Positions 34,464-43,675 of a stretch of 64,000 bases of DNA are shown piece by piece. The notes under the pieces were generated by a model. It was not told the DNA's origin and did not search any database. It saw only the letters and a list, made by a program, of their open reading frames with translations. This DNA comes from Xaviernesmea oryzae (GTDB taxonomy: Bacteria; Pseudomonadota; Alphaproteobacteria; Rhizobiales; Rhizobiaceae): assembly GCF_900109605.1 (NCBI RefSeq), contig NZ_FOAM01000017.1, positions 1-64,000 on the forward strand. Direction: 5' to 3'. Both the position numbers and the translations under genes were made by a program. Within the stretch, counting starts at the first letter, position 1; each line of letters starts with the position of its first letter.

Positions 34464-34745
34464 ATGCCCATGCCGCCGACCAAACTCGCGCCGCACTATC
34501 TGCGCACCCCTGACGCCGCCCGCTATGTCGGCCTGTCGGGCCGGACGCTGGAGAAGCACCGTACTTACGGCACCGGCCCGGCCTATCGGAAACTCGGTGG
34601 TGTCGTCGTCTACGCCATCGAGGATCTCGAAGCCTGGGTGGCTCGCGGAACGGTCACGTCAACCTCCGATCCGCGCGGTTCCGTTCTCGCCGCCAAGCCG
34701 CAGCCTGACCTCCCGCCGGCGACGCCGCCGCGCTACGGCCGCTGA
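34464..34745 (+). CDS. AlpA/HTH_17-type excisionase, RdfS-like
   Basis: A 93-residue protein with a MerR-like excisionase HTH: LRTPDAARYVGLSGRTLEKH, GPAYRKLGGVVVYAIEDLEA, WV. GGAGG precedes the ATG at 34464 by 8 nt. It lies 138 bp after the FseA-like gene and 11 bp before repA, the position of rdfS in ICEMlSymR7A-type elements, where RdfS is the recombination directionality factor that drives excision with the integrase. The integrase itself is outside the window. Confidence 0.75.
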   Translation: MPMPPTKLAPHYLRTPDAARYVGLSGRTLEKHRTYGTGPAYRKLGGVVVYAIEDLEAWVARGTVTSTSDPRGSVLAAKPQPDLPPATPPRYGR

Positions 34746-34756
34746 GCGGTTCGCCG

Positions 34757-35845
34757 ATGTCCCGCCGAGATCTCCTCGCCGGCAGCGAACGGGCGCGACT
34801 CGACCCGTTCGTCATCGCCACCGGCGACGCCTCGCCGCGCGATCAGCGCGACCTGATGGAGCGTCCGTTCTTCTCGCTCGCCAAGTCGAAGCGGGTCACC
34901 CCGATCCTCTATGCCGCCGGCGACGTGCGCGTCGAGGTCCATGCCGTCGCCGAGCACGGCATGGCGACGATCTGGGACGCGGACATCCTGATCTGGGCCG
35001 CAAGCCAGATCGTGGAAGCGGAAACTGCTGGTCTCAAGACCTCGCGCTTCCTGCGCTTCACGCCCTTTCAGCTTCTCACTTCTATCGGCCGGGCGACCGG
35101 CGCGAGCGACTACAAGCTGTTGAAGGACGCGCTGGTTCGCCTCCAGTCGACCGCGGTGCGCACGACGATCCGGCACGATGTCCGCTGGCGGCGCCATCAG
35201 TTCTCCTGGATCAACGAGTGGGAGGAGTGCTCCACCCGCGACGGCCGAACCGAAGGGATGGAGATGGTCCTTCCCGACTGGTTCTATCGCGGCGTCGTCG
35301 ACCGCTCGCTCGTCCTCACCATCGACCCGACCTATTTCAGCCTGACCGGCGGGATCGAGCGCTGGCTCTACCGCGTCGCGCGCAAGCACGCCGGCCATCA
35401 GCCGACCGGCTGGCTCTTCGAGCTGCGTCACCTGCACGAGAAATCGGGCAGCCTCGCGCGCTTCTCGGATTTCGCCCTCCAGCTTCGCCGGCTCACCGCG
35501 CGGCAGCCGCTGCCGGGCTATCGCCTCATCCTCGAACGCGAGGACCGGCGCGAATTGCTCCGCATCCTGCCGGCCGCCGCGGCGGGTCGGCCTGTGGACA
35601 AGCCTGTGGATCCCATCGGGAGATCACACGCACCGGGTATCGGGAGATCACACGCAAGTCGATCGGGAGATCACACGCACGGATCGCAGTTAACACTTTG
35701 GAACGACAGCGCGAATCCGACCCGTAATAGAGAGTCTAATAGAGAATCTAATATTTTTGTTGCGCCCGGCGATGTGGACAAACTCGTCCAGGATGTCGCG
35801 CGAAGCTTCTCGGTTCGCTCCCTCTCCAAGGGAGGCAACCGATGA
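34757..35845 (+). CDS. repA: Replication initiator protein A (RPA/RepA family)
   Basis: A 362-residue plasmid-type initiator: MERPFFSLAKSKRVTPILYA, then WDADILIWAASQIVEAE, GASDYKLLKDALVRLQSTAV and ERWLYRVARKHAG are characteristic of the RPA family. The last ~90 residues are low-complexity and contain short repeats because the DNA there carries iterons and AT-rich repeats; one iteron is read in a different frame. The gene overlaps parA by 4 bp (ATGA). It likely lets the excised circle replicate, as shown or proposed for related ICEs. Confidence 0.88.
   Translation: MSRRDLLAGSERARLDPFVIATGDASPRDQRDLMERPFFSLAKSKRVTPILYAAGDVRVEVHAVAEHGMATIWDADILIWAASQIVEAETAGLKTSRFLRFTPFQLLTSIGRATGASDYKLLKDALVRLQSTAVRTTIRHDVRWRRHQFSWINEWEECSTRDGRTEGMEMVLPDWFYRGVVDRSLVLTIDPTYFSLTGGIERWLYRVARKHAGHQPTGWLFELRHLHEKSGSLARFSDFALQLRRLTARQPLPGYRLILEREDRRELLRILPAAAAGRPVDKPVDPIGRSHAPGIGRSHASRSGDHTHGSQLTLWNDSANPTRNRESNRESNIFVAPGDVDKLVQDVARSFSVRSLSKGGNR
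35593..35781. other. Candidate replication origin (iterons, AT-rich repeats, DnaA-like boxes)
   Basis: Three exact copies of ATCGGGAGATCACACGCA start at 35615, 35639 and 35662 (spacing 24 and 23 bp). Two tandem 12-mers TAATAGAGARTC (35725-35748) run into TAATATTTTTGT, an AT-rich unwinding-type tract. DnaA-box-like TGTGGACAA or TGTGGATCC occur at 35593, 35605 and 35773. All lie within the 3' end of repA. Confidence 0.65.
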
Positions 35846-36492
35846 TCATCGCCTTGCTCAATCAGAAGGGCGGCGTCGGCAAGACGACGCTGGCTTTGAA
35901 TCTGGCAGGCGAGTGGGCGCGGCACGGCAGGCGCGTCACCCTGATCGACGCAGACCCGCAAGGCTCGGCGCTGGACTGGTCGCAGCAGCGCGCCCGCGAG
36001 GGGCTGGATCGCACGTTCGGTGTGATCGGTCTCGCGCGCGACACGCTGCACCGGGAAGCGCCCGAGCTCGCCCGTGACGTCGATCACATCGTCATCGATG
36101 GCCCGCCGCGTGTCGCCGCACTCATGCGGTCGGCGCTGCTCGCCGCCGACCTGGTGCTGATCCCCGTGCAGCCATCGCCGCTCGATGGCTGGGCCTCGGC
36201 GGAGATGCTCGCACTCCTTACCGAGGCGCGCATCTACCGGCCGGAGCTCACCGCCCGCTTCGTGCTGAACCGCTGCGGTGCACGAACCGTGCTCGCCCGC
36301 GAGACGGCCGAGACGCTGGCCGATCACGACCCGCCGGTGCTCACCGCCACCGTCGGCCAACGCGTCGCCTTCGCGGTCGCTGCACAGTCCGGCCGCCTGG
36401 TGTCCGAACTGGACGACGACACGCCCGCTACGCGCGAGATCGCAGCCCTGACACGAGCGATCGACGCCCTCGGCGTGGGGAGGGCACCATGA
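35842..36492 (+). CDS. parA: ParA-family partition ATPase
   Basis: A 216-residue ParA/MinD-type ATPase: deviant Walker A KGGVGKTT (residues 9-16), LIDADPQGSALDW (Walker A') and VIDGPPRVAALMRSAL (Walker B). The short size without an N-terminal HTH is that of type Ib plasmid ParAs. It overlaps repA and the following RHH gene by 4 bp each. It should segregate the excised or replicating element together with the small RHH protein. Confidence 0.92.
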   Translation: MIIALLNQKGGVGKTTLALNLAGEWARHGRRVTLIDADPQGSALDWSQQRAREGLDRTFGVIGLARDTLHREAPELARDVDHIVIDGPPRVAALMRSALLAADLVLIPVQPSPLDGWASAEMLALLTEARIYRPELTARFVLNRCGARTVLARETAETLADHDPPVLTATVGQRVAFAVAAQSGRLVSELDDDTPATREIAALTRAIDALGVGRAP

Positions 36493-36743
36493 GCGAGCCC
36501 GCCCGCCGCCGTGGCTTCGCCGCCCGCCCCGGCGATCCCGAACAATGGATTAAGGCGGCCGGACCCGCGCGGCGCGATCGTGAGACCGACGGGTTCACCG
36601 CCCGGCTGACCATCGACGTGACGCCCGAGCTACGCGGCCGGATTAAGATCGCCGCCTTCCGGCGCGGCATCACCGTCGCCGACATGCTGCGCGACCTTCT
36701 CGCGCGCGAATTTCCCCAAACCTCGGAAGGAGACCCGTCATGA
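36489..36743 (+). CDS. Small ribbon-helix-helix partition protein (ParG-like)
   Basis: An 84-residue protein: basic N-terminal arm (RRRGFAARPGDPEQWIKAA), then an RHH fold with a beta strand FTARLTIDVTPELRGRIKIA and helices FRRGITVADMLRDLLAREF. Overlap with parA by ATGA and the type Ib arrangement make it the likely centromere-binding partner. Confidence 0.78.
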   Translation: MSEPARRRGFAARPGDPEQWIKAAGPARRDRETDGFTARLTIDVTPELRGRIKIAAFRRGITVADMLRDLLAREFPQTSEGDPS

Positions 36744-37261
36744 CCAGCGCCGCGGTGCCCCGCGCGCTCGGCGATTCGCCGCCGCGCGCCCATTCCACCG
36801 ACGATCTCACCCATGTCGAACTGACGCATATCGAGAAGCGAATCGAGAACTGGATCAGGTTCGGCCGCGAGGCGCGTGAGACGATTCTCGATCGCCGTCG
36901 GCGCGTCCTTTCCTATCGGCCCGGCAGCATCTTCGCCTTCGTGCGCTGGGCCGCCAATGACTTCGGCACCGTCATCTCGCGCATCGACATCGTGCGCGCC
37001 GTCGCGCCGGGAGAGCCCTACCAGACGCTCCCCTTCGTGCGTCCGGGCGGCGACATTCTCTTGAAGATCGAGAGCTGGCCCAAGGTCGAACGCGTGCTTC
37101 ACCACGTCGATGCCGTGGAAGCTGCCGGCATCGAACCGCACGAGGTCGCCCCGGATCACTGGCGCCATGTCGCCAGCCGACTGAGCGCCGGTCACGAGCC
37201 GCGCCCTTACACGGCGGAACGCCATCAGGCGTGGCTCAAGCGGCGGGAGGCCGAGGCATGA
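36740..37261 (+). CDS. DUF2840 family protein
   Basis: A 173-residue protein with the DUF2840 core (LTHVELTHIEKRIENWIRFG, FAFVRWAANDFGTVISRIDI, PGGDILLKIESWPKVERVL). The function is unknown, but it is conserved in the parA-traF interval of this ICE family. Overlaps of 4 bp on both sides show that it is part of the repA-parA-traF operon. Confidence 0.87.
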   Translation: MTSAAVPRALGDSPPRAHSTDDLTHVELTHIEKRIENWIRFGREARETILDRRRRVLSYRPGSIFAFVRWAANDFGTVISRIDIVRAVAPGEPYQTLPFVRPGGDILLKIESWPKVERVLHHVDAVEAAGIEPHEVAPDHWRHVASRLSAGHEPRPYTAERHQAWLKRREAEA

Positions 37262-37806
37262 CCCGCTTCGGCTATGTCATGACGACGTATTTCGCGACGA
37301 TGGGCATCGCCATCGCCTCCTTCGTGCCGACGCCGCTGCGGCTCGTCTGGAACGCGTCGGCCAGCGTGCCGATCGGACTCTACGATCTGGATCCGCCCCG
37401 CGATTTGACCGTCGGCGATCTGGTCGCCGTCATGCCGGACAAGCCGCTCGCAGATTTCATGGTCGAACGCGGCTATATCGGGCGCGGTGTGCCGCTGATG
37501 AAGCGCGTCATGGGCCTTCCCGGACAGGAAGTCTGCCGGTCCGGCAGCACCGTCACCGTCGATGCCGTGCCGCTCGGGGACGCGCTGGCCCGCGACCGGC
37601 GCGGGCGGGAACTGCCCGTCTGGCGCGGCTGCCGCCGCGTCGCGAAGGGCGAGATCTTCCTGATGAACCCGTCCGTGCCCGACAGCATGGACGGTCGCTA
37701 CTTCGGCCCGGTCCCCGCGCGGACCGTCATCGGCAAGGCGACGCCGCTCTACACCGACGAACAGGCCGACGGCCACTTCGTCTGGCGCGCGGCGGTGTCA
37801 CGCTGA
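37258..37806 (+). CDS. traF: TraF-like S26 signal peptidase of conjugation
   Basis: A 182-residue inner-membrane serine protease. An N-terminal transmembrane segment (TTYFATMGIAIASFVPTP) precedes catalytic Ser36 in NASASVPIGLY and catalytic Lys82 in LMKRVMGLPGQ, followed by DSMDGRYFGPVP. In RP4, TraF processes and circularises the TrbC pilin, so its partner here is trbC at 63487. Translationally coupled to DUF2840 (ATGA). Confidence 0.9.
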   Translation: MTRFGYVMTTYFATMGIAIASFVPTPLRLVWNASASVPIGLYDLDPPRDLTVGDLVAVMPDKPLADFMVERGYIGRGVPLMKRVMGLPGQEVCRSGSTVTVDAVPLGDALARDRRGRELPVWRGCRRVAKGEIFLMNPSVPDSMDGRYFGPVPARTVIGKATPLYTDEQADGHFVWRAAVSR

Positions 37807-37859
37807 GCGTCCGGACCGACGCGTCCTCTCATCCACAATCCGTTCGAATGAGGTTCTTC

Positions 37860-38195
37860 ATGTCGAAGATCGGCACCTTTGCGCGCGAAGCCACGGGCTT
37901 CGTCGGCCGCATCCACACCTTCACCCTGTACCGCGAAATCACTCTCGTTCCGGCCGAGCCGTCGGAGGCCGAGAACGCTCCGGACTATCGCGTCCATGTC
38001 GGCGATGACCAAGGCCCGGAGATCGGTGCCGGCTGGAAACGCACCGGCGAGCGCGCGGGGGAGTACGTCGCGATCATCCTCGACGATCCGGCCTTTCTCG
38101 CTCCGATCCGCGCCCATCTGTTCCGCGACGAGGAGCATGGAGACGCATGGTCGTTGCACTGGAGCCGCACACCGCGAAACGCGGAGCGGGGTTGA
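37860..38195 (+). CDS. DUF736 family protein (second copy)
   Basis: A 111-residue protein, MSKIGTFAREATGFVGRIHT..., aligned throughout with the copy at 32376 (YRVHVGDDQGPEIGAGWKR, YVAIILDDPAFLAPI, WSLHWSR). The upstream ATG at 37848 (MRFF) is a less likely start. It ends 3 bp before the transglycosylase gene. Confidence 0.88.
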   Translation: MSKIGTFAREATGFVGRIHTFTLYREITLVPAEPSEAENAPDYRVHVGDDQGPEIGAGWKRTGERAGEYVAIILDDPAFLAPIRAHLFRDEEHGDAWSLHWSRTPRNAERG

Positions 38196-38198
38196 ACC

Positions 38199-38957
38199 AT
38201 GCCGCCGCTCCGCACCAGCTCGGCCACGCGGTCGCCCCGCGTCACCAGGCGCATCGTCGCCCTTCTCCTTTCCGGCCTTCCAGTCTGCGCTGTGGCCGTG
38301 CCATCGGCGACGATCGCCGCGTCGGCCGCCGCGCAGGGGCTGCGCGATCCCTATGCCGGTCACATCACGATCGCGGCGCAGCGCTTTCGCATTCCAGAAG
38401 CCTGGATCCGCGCCGTGATGCGGGTGGAGAGCCGCGGCAACCCGCGTGCGACCTCACCGAAGGGCGCGATGGGGCTCATGCAGATCATGCCCGAAACCTG
38501 GGCGGATCTGCGCGCCCGTCATGCGCTCGGCAGCGATCCCTACGACCCCCGCGCCAACATCCTCGCCGGCGCGGCCTATCTGCGTGAGCTGTACGACCGC
38601 TACGGCTCTCCGGGCTTCCTCGCCGCCTACAACGCGGGACCGGGGCGATACGAAGCCTCGCTTCTCGGCCGCGCACTGCCGGCAGAAACGAGGGCCTATG
38701 TCGCGGTACTGGCATCAGCGGTCGGCGCGCCGGGGCGCACGCGGCCGCCTCGCTTCGCGAACGCCGATCCGTCCGCCTGGACGCGCGCATCGCTCTTCGC
38801 CGTGCGCGGCAAGGGTCGGCCGACAGCGGGTCAGGTCCAGGCCGGAACGGGAGAGGACGAGACGCCGGTCGCCGCGCTGGTGCGCGATCTCTCGGCGATC
38901 GTGCCGCAGGTCGGCGGCCTGTTCGTCGAGCGTCCCGACCGCGGAGAGGTTCGATGA
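38199..38957 (+). CDS. Lytic transglycosylase of conjugation (TrbN/VirB1-like)
   Basis: A 252-residue protein. A signal peptide (RRIVALLLSGLPVCAVAVPS) leads to an SLT domain with catalytic Glu77 in MRVESRGNP, then GAMGLMQIMPETW, YDPRANILAGAAYLRELYDR and AAYNAGPGRYE. It opens the peptidoglycan for the mating apparatus. The C-terminal ~80 residues are unstructured and variable. Confidence 0.88.
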   Translation: MPPLRTSSATRSPRVTRRIVALLLSGLPVCAVAVPSATIAASAAAQGLRDPYAGHITIAAQRFRIPEAWIRAVMRVESRGNPRATSPKGAMGLMQIMPETWADLRARHALGSDPYDPRANILAGAAYLRELYDRYGSPGFLAAYNAGPGRYEASLLGRALPAETRAYVAVLASAVGAPGRTRPPRFANADPSAWTRASLFAVRGKGRPTAGQVQAGTGEDETPVAALVRDLSAIVPQVGGLFVERPDRGEVR

Positions 38958-39167
38958 GCCCGCGGCTGGCGTCGGGGACAAGGCTGTCTGCTCAGACATG
39001 CCCAGGGTCCGGTACGGCACGGAGCGCGTCAAGGACGACAGGGTCCCACCATTTTGCTGCGCAAAATCGTTGCCCCTGTCGCCGCTTCGCGGTCGCTGAC
39101 GCGATCCCTGACCCGCTCCGCGCCGCACCGGGCGTCGCTCCTGTCTTTCACGAAACAGGAGGCGACC

Positions 39168-39326
39168 ATGGCGCTCTATCAGCACATCGAGGAACTGCGG
39201 GCCGAACTCAACGCGTGCATCGACCGGCGCGAGAAGGCGCAGATCACGGCCGAGCTTCGGGCGGCCGAGGCCGAACTGGCGGCCCGCGAGGCGGCACTCG
39301 ACAGGGAGCTGGCGGCGGCAGGCTGA
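39168..39326 (+). CDS. Small coiled-coil protein upstream of the relaxase
   Basis: A 52-residue, highly helical protein (MALYQHIEELRAELNACIDR...) with heptad-like Leu/Ala spacing and the strong ribosome-binding site AGGAGG 6 nt before the ATG. It is in the place of the small conserved ORF found between transglycosylase and relaxase in related ICEs. The function is unknown. Confidence 0.65.
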   Translation: MALYQHIEELRAELNACIDRREKAQITAELRAAEAELAAREAALDRELAAAG

Positions 39327-39762
39327 GCCGCCACAGCGCGATCGGGGCGGCGCGACCCAGCGCCGCTCCGGCATCGTGCTGCTCGCAGACGCCGACCTGC
39401 GCCGACACCGGCTTTGCCGCCATCGGACTGCAAACGGCGTGCAGCCGACATGCGATCTCCACCTCACGCGCGCAGTCGACCGGCGCATATACGGCGAAAG
39501 CCCCGGCAGCTTCGACCCTGTCGGAGCGATGCAGCGATGCTGACCGATCGCGCCGAGTCCGCCTGCGCATGATGGCCCCCGGAGGCAGGTCTTCGAGTGT
39601 CGAGCAGCGGCATGAGGGGAGGTTCGCTCTCAATTCCGGCGCGGACTGGCCCGTCACTCAGCGGATCGCATGGTGGCGTGGCTCCGCGTGCAAAGGCGAA
39701 TGTTCGGCAGCTTGGAAGGGCGGGGGAGGAACAGCGACCGAACGAGGGCAGGATAAAGGGCC

Positions 39763-39845
39763 GCGAGGTGCGGCGTCGGTCGGTTGTGGTTTTTCAAGAG
39801 GTTATCAGGGGATTGCGCGAGGCGCGGAGACCGATCGCACCTCGC
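39763..39845. other. Candidate oriT (long inverted repeat upstream of relaxase)
   Basis: GCGAGGTGCG (39763-39772) and CGCACCTCGC (39836-39845) form a perfect 10-bp inverted repeat, extended inward by TCGGTC (39776) against GACCGA (39829). Between them lies an AT-richer stretch (GGTTTTTCAAGAGGTTATCA). It is in the 577-bp non-coding gap just before the relaxase gene, where oriT lies in ICEMlSymR7A. The nick site is not assigned. Confidence 0.5.
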
Positions 39846-39903
39846 CACCGGCATGGAATGCAAGCCCGATCAGGGACTTGGTGCGATGCGTGGGGCGTTG
39901 CCC

Positions 39904-41643
39904 ATGAGCGGGGAGGACGATTTCCGCGTCCGACCCGGCCGCATCCGCTCCTCCGAGGCCCAGCGGGCCAGACCCTTCGTCGCGCAGGCGCTTGCCGCCA
40001 CGCAGAAGGCAGGCGGCACCGTGTCCCGGAGCGGCAAGATCGGCGCGGGCAATCGCTCGCGCTTCGGCCGCGGCCAGCGCGCGGCGGTCCAGGCCAATCG
40101 CATCATCACATCCCGCTCACGCGGCGCCGTGGTGAAGAGCCGCTTCCTCCGCCACGCGACGCAGCGCGGCAAGCTCGCCGCGCATCTGAACTACCTGCGT
40201 CGCGAGGGCGTCACCCGCGATGGCGAGAAGGCCCGGCTGTTCGGTCCCGACACCGACAATGCGGACGCCGGCGCCTTCGCTGAGCGATGCGAGGACGATC
40301 GGCACCATTTCCGCTTCATCGTCTCGCCCGACGACGCGCTGGAGATGGCGGACCTGCGGTCCTTCACCCGCGATCTGGCCCGGCAGATGGAGAAGGATCT
40401 CGGCACCCGCCTCGACTGGGTGGCTGTCGACCACTGGAACACCGAGCACCCGCACGTCCACCTGATCGTGCGCGGCGTCCGGGACGACGGCGAGAACCTC
40501 GTCATCGCCCGCGACTACATCAAGGAAGGGATGCGCGACCGGGCGCGGGACCTGATCACCCAGGAGCTGGGACCGCGCACCGATCTCGACATCCGCCGCT
40601 CGCTCGAACGCCAGATCGACGCCGAGCGCTGGACCCAGCTCGATCGGCAGCTCGTCCGCGACGGCGGTCCGGACCGGATCGTCGATCTCGCCCCGCGCGC
40701 TGGCGTGCAGCCGGACGAGTTCCACGCGCTCAAGGTCGGACGGCTGCGCAAGCTGGAGACGCTCGGGGTCGTCAGCCAGATCGGCAACGCGCAATGGCAC
40801 ATCAAGGAGAATGCCGAAGCGGTGCTGCGCGAACTCGGTGAGCGCGGCGACATCATCAAGCGGATGCACCGCGCGCTCACCGATCGCGGGATCGAGCGCG
40901 GCTCGGCCAGCTACGTGCTCGCGGCCGAGAGCCTGGACGTGCCTGTGATCGGCCGGCTGGTCGATCGAGGTCTCGACGACGAGCTGAAGGGCAGCGCCTA
41001 TGCCGTGGTCGACGGTGTGGACGGCCGCACGCACCACATCAAGCTCCCTGATCTCGATGCCACCGGCGACAGCGCGCCCGGCTCGATCGTCGAACTGCGC
41101 CGCTTCGAGGACGCGAAGGGCAATCGCCGCGTCGCCATCGCCGTCCGCTCCGACCTCGACCTGGATCGACAGGTCACGGCATCCGGCGCGACCTGGCTCG
41201 ACCGGCAGAACATCGCTCGGGAACCCGTCGCCCTGGCGGATGGCGGCTTCGGCGCCGACGTGCGTCAGGCGCTGGAGCGCCGCGCCCAGCATCTGGTCGA
41301 GCAGGGGTTCGCGGAACGCAGCGGCCAGCGCGTCACCTTCAGCCGCAATCTGATCGACACGTTGCGGCGACGCGAACTGGACGCGCTCGGCGACAAGCTG
41401 TCGACCGAGACCGGGCTGCCGTTCAATCGCGCCGGCAGCGGCGAGTACGTCGCCGGCACCTACCGCCAGCGCCTCACGCTCGCCTCCGGCCGCTTCGCCA
41501 TGCTCGACGACGGCATGGGCTTCCAGCTCGTGCCCTGGACGCCCGCACTCGAGAAGCAGCTCGGCAAACACGTCTCCGGTGTCGCCCGCGACGACGGCGG
41601 CATCGACTGGAGCTTCGGCCGCAAGCGCGGCCTCGGCCTTTGA
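39904..41643 (+). CDS. rlxS: Relaxase (DUF3363 / VirD2-RlxS family)
   Basis: A 579-residue relaxase starting MSGEDDFRVRPGRIRSSEAQ. The relaxase domain has the candidate nicking Tyr97 in HLNYLRREG, and the metal-binding histidine triad 182-186 in EHPHVHLIVRG. The C-terminal DUF3363 region (from about residue 210) is typical of the rlxS family of alphaproteobacterial ICEs. An in-frame start at 39784 would extend into the candidate oriT and is unlikely. It nicks oriT and pilots the strand through TraG and the Trb channel. Confidence 0.9.
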   Translation: MSGEDDFRVRPGRIRSSEAQRARPFVAQALAATQKAGGTVSRSGKIGAGNRSRFGRGQRAAVQANRIITSRSRGAVVKSRFLRHATQRGKLAAHLNYLRREGVTRDGEKARLFGPDTDNADAGAFAERCEDDRHHFRFIVSPDDALEMADLRSFTRDLARQMEKDLGTRLDWVAVDHWNTEHPHVHLIVRGVRDDGENLVIARDYIKEGMRDRARDLITQELGPRTDLDIRRSLERQIDAERWTQLDRQLVRDGGPDRIVDLAPRAGVQPDEFHALKVGRLRKLETLGVVSQIGNAQWHIKENAEAVLRELGERGDIIKRMHRALTDRGIERGSASYVLAAESLDVPVIGRLVDRGLDDELKGSAYAVVDGVDGRTHHIKLPDLDATGDSAPGSIVELRRFEDAKGNRRVAIAVRSDLDLDRQVTASGATWLDRQNIAREPVALADGGFGADVRQALERRAQHLVEQGFAERSGQRVTFSRNLIDTLRRRELDALGDKLSTETGLPFNRAGSGEYVAGTYRQRLTLASGRFAMLDDGMGFQLVPWTPALEKQLGKHVSGVARDDGGIDWSFGRKRGLGL

Positions 41644-41676
41644 ACCCTTCCTCCCACCCACGAAAGGACTGCCATC

Positions 41677-43668
41677 GTGTCAGGCACCAAGATCCTCTGG
41701 GGTCAGATCCTCACCGTTCTCCTGATTGTCCTCGCCACCACCTGGGGCGCGACCGAGTACGTCGCCTGGAGGCTCGGGTTTCAGGCGCAGCTCGGCCCGC
41801 CCTGGTTCACGATCCTCGGCTGGCCGCTCTACCTGCCGCCATCCTTCTTCTGGTGGTGGTACTTCTATGACGCCTATGCGGCGGAGATTTTCGTGCGCGG
41901 TGCGTTCATCGCGGCCTCGGGCGGCTTCATCGCGGTCGCTGTTGCGATCGGCATGTCGGTCTGGCGGGCGCGCGAGGCGAAGAAGGTCGAGACCTACGGC
42001 TCGGCGCGATGGGCCGGGACGGAGGAAGTGAAAGCCGCCGGCCTGCTCGGCGCAGATGGCGTCGTGCTCGGCAAGCTCGATCGCGACTATCTCCGTCATG
42101 ACGGACCGGAGCATGTGCTGTGCTTTGCGCCGACCCGGTCCGGAAAGGGCGTCGGCCTCGTCGTTCCCTCACTGCTGACCTGGCCTGGCTCGGCCATCGT
42201 CCACGACATCAAGGGCGAGAACTGGCAGCTCACCGCCGGCTTCCGCGCCCGGCATGGCCGCGTGCTGCTGTTCGATCCGACCAATGCGAAGTCGTCGGCC
42301 TATAATCCGCTGCTGGAGGTCCGGCGCGGCGAATGGGAGGTGCGCGACGTTCAGAACATCGCCGACATCCTGGTCGACCCGGAAGGCTCGCTGGAGAAGC
42401 GGAACCATTGGGAGAAGACCAGCCACGCGCTTCTGGTTGGCGCCATCTTGCATGTCCTCTACGCCGAGACCGACAAGACGCTGGCCGGCGTCGCCGCCTT
42501 CCTGTCGGACCCCAAGCGGCCGATCGAGTCGACGCTCGCCGCGATGATGAAGACGGCGCATCTCGGTGATGCCGGTCCGCACCCGGTCATCGCGAGCGCC
42601 GCGCGCGAGCTGCTCAACAAGTCGGACAACGAGCGCTCGGGCGTGCTCTCCACCGCCATGTCCTTCCTCGGCCTCTACCGCGATCCTGTCGTCGCCGAGG
42701 TGACGCGGCGTTGCGACTGGCGGATCGGCGACATCGTGACGGCGAGACACCCGACGACGCTCTACCTCGTCGTGCCGCCCTCCGACATCAACCGCACCAA
42801 GCCACTCATCCGCCTTATCCTCAATCAGGTCGGCCGCCGCCTGACCGAAGACCTCCAGGCCAAGGCCGGCCGTCATCGCCTCTTGCTGATGCTCGATGAG
42901 TTTCCGGCACTCGGCCGTCTCGACTTCTTCGAGTCGGCGCTGGCCTTCATGGCGGGCTATGGCCTCAAAAGCTTCCTGATCGCCCAGTCGCTGAACCAGA
43001 TCGAGAAGGCCTACGGCGCCAACAACTCGATCCTCGACAACTGCCATGTGCGCGTCAGCTTCGCCACCAACGACGAGCGCACTGCCAAGCGCGTGTCTGA
43101 CGCGCTCGGCACCGCGACCGAGATGAAGGCGATGAAGAACTATGCCGGCCACCGGCTCTCGCCCTGGCTCGGCCACCTGATGGTGTCGCGCTCGGAAACC
43201 GCCCGGCCGCTGCTCACCCCCGGCGAGGTGATGCAGCTTCCGCCCACCGACGAGATCGTCATGGTCGCCGGCACCCCGCCGATCCGGGCGAAGAAGGCGC
43301 GCTACTATGAGGATGCCCGGTTCCAGGAACGCATCCTGCCGCCGCCAGCGCTTCACAGGCCGAAGCACCCCGGACCCGATGATTGGACGATGCTGCCGGT
43401 GCCAGCTCGCCCCCAGGCCGTGGAGGCAGGGCCAGGAATGGAAGCTGCTGATGATGATCCGACCGAATCCGAGCGTCGCCAGCAACCCGAGCTCAACCGG
43501 GTGAGGCCGGTCGAGAAGGCGCCTCCGGTCGAGAACGAATTCGAGATCGATTTCGACCGTGACGACGAGATGGAGGATACGGCCACCCGCAACCGGCGCA
43601 TGACCGGACTCATGCAGGGCGTCGCCCGCCAGGTCTCGCTCGACCCCAATGACGGCATGGACCTGTGA
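41677..43668 (+). CDS. traG: TraG/VirD4-type coupling protein
   Basis: A 663-residue type IV coupling protein, GTG start. Two N-terminal membrane helices (ILTVLLIVLATTWGATEYVA and FIAASGGFIAVAVAIGMSV) precede Walker A FAPTRSGKGVGLVVPSLL, Walker B LLLMLDEFPALGRL and FLIAQSLNQIEKAYG. It links the relaxosome to the Trb transport channel. The C-terminal acidic tail (about 600-663) is variable. Confidence 0.93.
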   Translation: MSGTKILWGQILTVLLIVLATTWGATEYVAWRLGFQAQLGPPWFTILGWPLYLPPSFFWWWYFYDAYAAEIFVRGAFIAASGGFIAVAVAIGMSVWRAREAKKVETYGSARWAGTEEVKAAGLLGADGVVLGKLDRDYLRHDGPEHVLCFAPTRSGKGVGLVVPSLLTWPGSAIVHDIKGENWQLTAGFRARHGRVLLFDPTNAKSSAYNPLLEVRRGEWEVRDVQNIADILVDPEGSLEKRNHWEKTSHALLVGAILHVLYAETDKTLAGVAAFLSDPKRPIESTLAAMMKTAHLGDAGPHPVIASAARELLNKSDNERSGVLSTAMSFLGLYRDPVVAEVTRRCDWRIGDIVTARHPTTLYLVVPPSDINRTKPLIRLILNQVGRRLTEDLQAKAGRHRLLLMLDEFPALGRLDFFESALAFMAGYGLKSFLIAQSLNQIEKAYGANNSILDNCHVRVSFATNDERTAKRVSDALGTATEMKAMKNYAGHRLSPWLGHLMVSRSETARPLLTPGEVMQLPPTDEIVMVAGTPPIRAKKARYYEDARFQERILPPPALHRPKHPGPDDWTMLPVPARPQAVEAGPGMEAADDDPTESERRQQPELNRVRPVEKAPPVENEFEIDFDRDDEMEDTATRNRRMTGLMQGVARQVSLDPNDGMDL

Positions 43669-43675
43669 GGCACCG

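Noticed and set aside
38954-39907. 317-residue frame overlapping the end of the transglycosylase gene
   Set aside because: Arg/Ala/Gly-rich out-of-frame translation that crosses a real small gene and the candidate oriT; no family resemblance.
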